Positions 61,427 through 64,000 of a stretch of DNA of 64,000 nucleotides are shown one piece after another. The stretch is from NCBI RefSeq assembly GCF_025118155.1, contig NW_026251427.1, positions 124,001 to 188,000 of the forward strand, written 5' to 3'. The notes below the pieces were generated by a model. It made no database searches. It had not been told where the DNA came from and saw nothing but the letters and a program-made list of their open reading frames with translations. The position numbers and the translations under genes are program-made. Positions within the stretch are counted from its first letter, which is position 1. Each line of letters begins with the position of its first letter. This DNA comes from Cokeromyces recurvatus. Its lineage: Eukaryota; Mucoromycota; Mucoromycetes; Mucorales; Mucoraceae.

Positions 61427-62464
61427 TTAATGATTCGAAGCTAATCTTTTTTCTTGTAATTGATGATCTGAATAAATTTGATATTCCAAGATGATGGGTA
61501 ATAATTTCCACAAAGAAAATTCAGGCCAGTAGCAATTAACATAATGAATTTGACATGTGTCATTTGCTTGCCATAATAAAAAATCACTTAGACGAGTTTC
61601 ACCTGATGTTCTAACTAGAACATCTAATTCAGGACAATCGGCAGTAAATAAATGATCTTTAATTGTTTGATCTGTAATCTCACTACGAAATAAATAGAAA
61701 AGTTAGGAAAGTTTTAGATGAATTATAATTACTTTACTCCACTGTTATTTTTCCATGTTTTACTAATTCAATTGTATCTTTAATAGCTGTAGTTATTTCA
61801 TCTCTTGATGTATATGGACAACATACATTAAATATACGTCTATTAAGGGAAAAAAAAAAGTTAATATTGATGTCCTCTGTCTTGTATAAAATGTGTAATT
61901 TACTTTTTGTTTTTTTTCGTTTGTTCAGTTACTTTTTCAGCTACTTTTTGAACATGTTCTGGTAAATAACTTATGTGACCCAAAAACCGAACGCAAATTT
62001 CATATTTATCTACCAAAGCACTATATATATTTGTTAGGAATTGACATAAACATGGTAATCTGTAATTTTTCCTACTTTTTCTCACAAAAACCTTCAAAGG
62101 CTTCACAAAAGAGTCTCATCAAATAATCGACTTCATCTTCTGATCGATTAAAGTTTTCTATACTAAAGGCATATACAGTAACAGCCTCAATACCTAACTG
62201 CATGCAAATATCTAACATCTAAATATGAAATGCTTTAGTATACCATGTTCAAATAAGGTAAATATTTATTCTTATTCCTACTTTTTCTAATTGCTTAAAT
62301 CCTTCATAATGTCCAAATTGTGTTGAACTAGCACCTGCTTTCCTTGCATAACGTCGATTTCCATCTAAAATAAACCCAACATGACGTGGGATTTTCCCTT
62401 TACATAAAATGGAAATGGTCCATTGCTCAAGATAATTATTCACCGAATTTAAAATGCTTTCCAT
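61427..62464 (-). CDS. cis-Prenyltransferase (dehydrodolichyl diphosphate synthase)
   Basis: Exons 62464-62282, 62218-62076, 62020-61904, 61839-61738 and 61682-61427 give about 266 aa. Signatures of the UPP/DHDD synthase family: [18 protein letters not shown] (catalytic Asp, diphosphate loop), [64 protein letters not shown] and the YWPEFSLW C-terminus. It extends farnesyl diphosphate with isopentenyl units to make the polyprenyl chain of dolichol in the ER. Exon-2 donor choice (AA|GTAGGA) is needed to keep the frame. The RxG motif typical of heteromeric human/yeast subunits is not seen at the C-terminus. Confidence 0.93.
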
Positions 62465-62740
62465 CTAAAGGAGAAAAAAAAAAAAAAAAAAAAAAAAAAG
62501 GAGTTATTTGATTGCTTCAGATATGCTGAATTTTAAAATTATTACGATTAAACTAAAGATTTTTATTTAAAACATTAAAAAATGACCAATGAGCACATAA
62601 CATTTATGTGCTCTTTTGCCCTGGTCAAATCGCTATGGAAAGAAAACCCCTTTTGGGATATAAAAGGGAAAATGTTGAAGTGTATGTATGAGTGATGATA
62701 ATTAACTATCAGAAAATCGTTGTTGTATTGAAAGAAGATG

Positions 62741-63540
62741 ATGGTCAGAGGGTTCGGGGATTTGGGAGGGAAGCTGGATAATCCATCTCCAAGCAGAATT
62801 GCACATACGGAAGGCCAGCGTATGAGCCAGGCATCAAATGATTTTCTCACTTTCCTTAGTAAGGAATGTTGATGGTAATAGGAGATTCAAGAGATAAGAG
62901 AGTGGATCTTCAATAGATCTGGAGCATCTGAAGGCGGTTATTCATATGCAAACAAGAAAAACTATGTGAGCGTGTGTGAGGAGTTCATTAGGATGGAAGT
63001 GGCAGGCTTGAGGGTTTATCAAGAGGTAACCAACCAAGTCGCCATCGCACGCAACGAAATCATTCACTTCTTGTCATTGGTATTGTAAGAATAGGGTCGA
63101 CAGTCAGATTATTACGGCAATGGGATAGAAGTTTCATTATTACAAAAGATTGATAATATTTAATGGGTTGAAATGGGAGCGTTTTTTTTTTTTTTATTTT
63201 ATTTTATTTCTTTTACTGTAGCACTGATTTTTGTCTTCTTTAACTGTTTAATATTCGATACAAGAATAGCTTAATGTATCTTGGCGTTCCTTAGCTCTCT
63301 CTTTTTTTTTAGAGGATCATACTTATGGCCCAATAGGCTGGTAGGACTAGGCACCAATGAGGTCAATCCAGTAAAGAGTTTACAAGTAGGTAAAGTGGTA
63401 TAACATCAACTTTGTTTGCCTGATGAAAATGATTCAAGATATAAAAGATAGACATAATTGATGTGGGATGTAGAGGCTGATCATGTTGTCTATTTAAGTT
63501 TGATGAATATCCAACGCATTAAATCAAAGTAACTAAAACT
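62741..63540 (+). pseudogene. Decayed coding-like region, unknown family
   Basis: GC-richer than its flanks. It contains an open stretch 62741-62872 (MVRGFGDLGGKLDN ... SQASNDFLTFLSKE), then stops, then 62882-63088 (EIQEIREWIFNRSG, GGYSYANKKNYVSVCEEF, LRVYQEVTNQVAIARNEI). Further coding-like scraps follow near 63310-63410 (WPNRLVGLGTNEVNPVKS). No splice model rejoins them in frame. This looks like a dead gene or the remains of a mobile element; no family was recognised. Confidence 0.3.
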
Positions 63541-63772
63541 GCTATGCTCATCCTTCGGCTAATAAGATTATAGCAAAAATACATAGCCTACGTAAGAGAA
63601 CCCCATCGTTACACTTTATAGCAAAGAATCATCTTAGCTAAAGTAGCTTGACAAGTCCATGTAACTACCTTATATCATACATAAAGGCACTGCTTGACAA
63701 GCAAAACAGATTGGCTAGTTTTAGTTCTTTGAATTATTAAATATTAGATTTATTGAAAAAAAAAAAAGGTTA

Positions 63773-63966
63773 TTATACTGGTTTTTGACATTCAATTAGT
63801 GCCCTTTGCAATTTGAAATCACGGCCTTGGACAAAAAGATTTGTACTGAATGACAAAAAATGTTTACTAAAAGGCATTTCAAAATACATTTCAAAAAAGA
63901 ACTCAATGCGCTTGTCCCATGAAAATAAATAAGAAATTACTGTTAATGCGTTCACCTTTGTTCTTT
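63773..63966 (-). CDS. 3' exon of an unidentified gene (runs off window)
   Basis: Open frame preceded by a good acceptor (ttttacag at 63967) on the minus strand. It encodes about 64 residues (TKVNALTVISYLFSWDKRI ... LFVQGRDFKLQRALIECQ) to a stop. The 5' part lies beyond position 64000. The product was not recognised. The splice site and sensible composition suggest a real terminal exon. Confidence 0.4.
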
Positions 63967-64000
63967 CTGTAAAATTAAAGATAAAAGCAAAAACTTATAT

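Overview
The window is AT-rich fungal nuclear DNA, most likely from an early-diverging Mucoromycota (Mucorales-like) genome. The reasons are eukaryotic genes split by many short introns (mostly GT...AG, about 50-120 bp), long A/T homopolymer tracts, a non-LTR retrotransposon, and a fungal gene set (PMT O-mannosyltransferase, ATG11, aquaglyceroporin, fungal-type CNT, NUP82/88, HAP2). The lineage is inferred from gene content and style and is not proven. No rRNA, tRNA or CRISPR was found.

Layout. 0.3-3.1 kb: a PIAS/Siz SUMO ligase (+) converges on a secreted proline-repeat protein (-). 5.1-6.4 kb: a broken coding region interrupted by a 68-nt A tract. 7.3-14.4 kb: an APC amino-acid permease (+), the nucleoporin Nup82/Nup88 (-, 8 exons) and an Old Yellow Enzyme (-). 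14.8-19.7 kb: an intact two-ORF LINE bounded by a perfect 17-bp target-site duplication. 20.4-27.8 kb: a PMT mannosyltransferase, a Tlg2/syntaxin-16 SNARE, a small coiled-coil ORF, a GSK3 kinase and an FCP1-like phosphatase. 27.8-30.6 kb is gene-poor, with a faint Tc1/mariner trace.

30.6-40.8 kb: a concentrative nucleoside transporter, a 5'-truncated dead LINE ending about 170 bp before HAP2/NF-YA, a DDHD phospholipase with an apparent 1-nt homopolymer frameshift, and an MFS sugar transporter. 40.8-45.5 kb: mostly empty apart from one short hydrophilic ORF. 45.5-62.5 kb is densely packed: aquaglyceroporin, 2-Cys peroxiredoxin, a 14-exon Tonsoku-like TPR/LRR protein, dynactin p22, an F-box-like protein, ATG11, Golgi GDPase and a cis-prenyltransferase. 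The last 1.5 kb holds decayed coding-like DNA and the 3' exon of a gene that runs off the window.

Some genes bear on the same physiology. The cis-prenyltransferase supplies dolichol for PMT O-mannosylation, and the Golgi GDPase recycles the GDP released by mannosylation. Tlg2 and ATG11 both act in vacuole-directed membrane traffic. They are scattered among unrelated genes, so this looks like ordinary eukaryotic gene order and not a functional cluster. Exon boundaries were assembled by hand from splice signals and reading-frame continuity.
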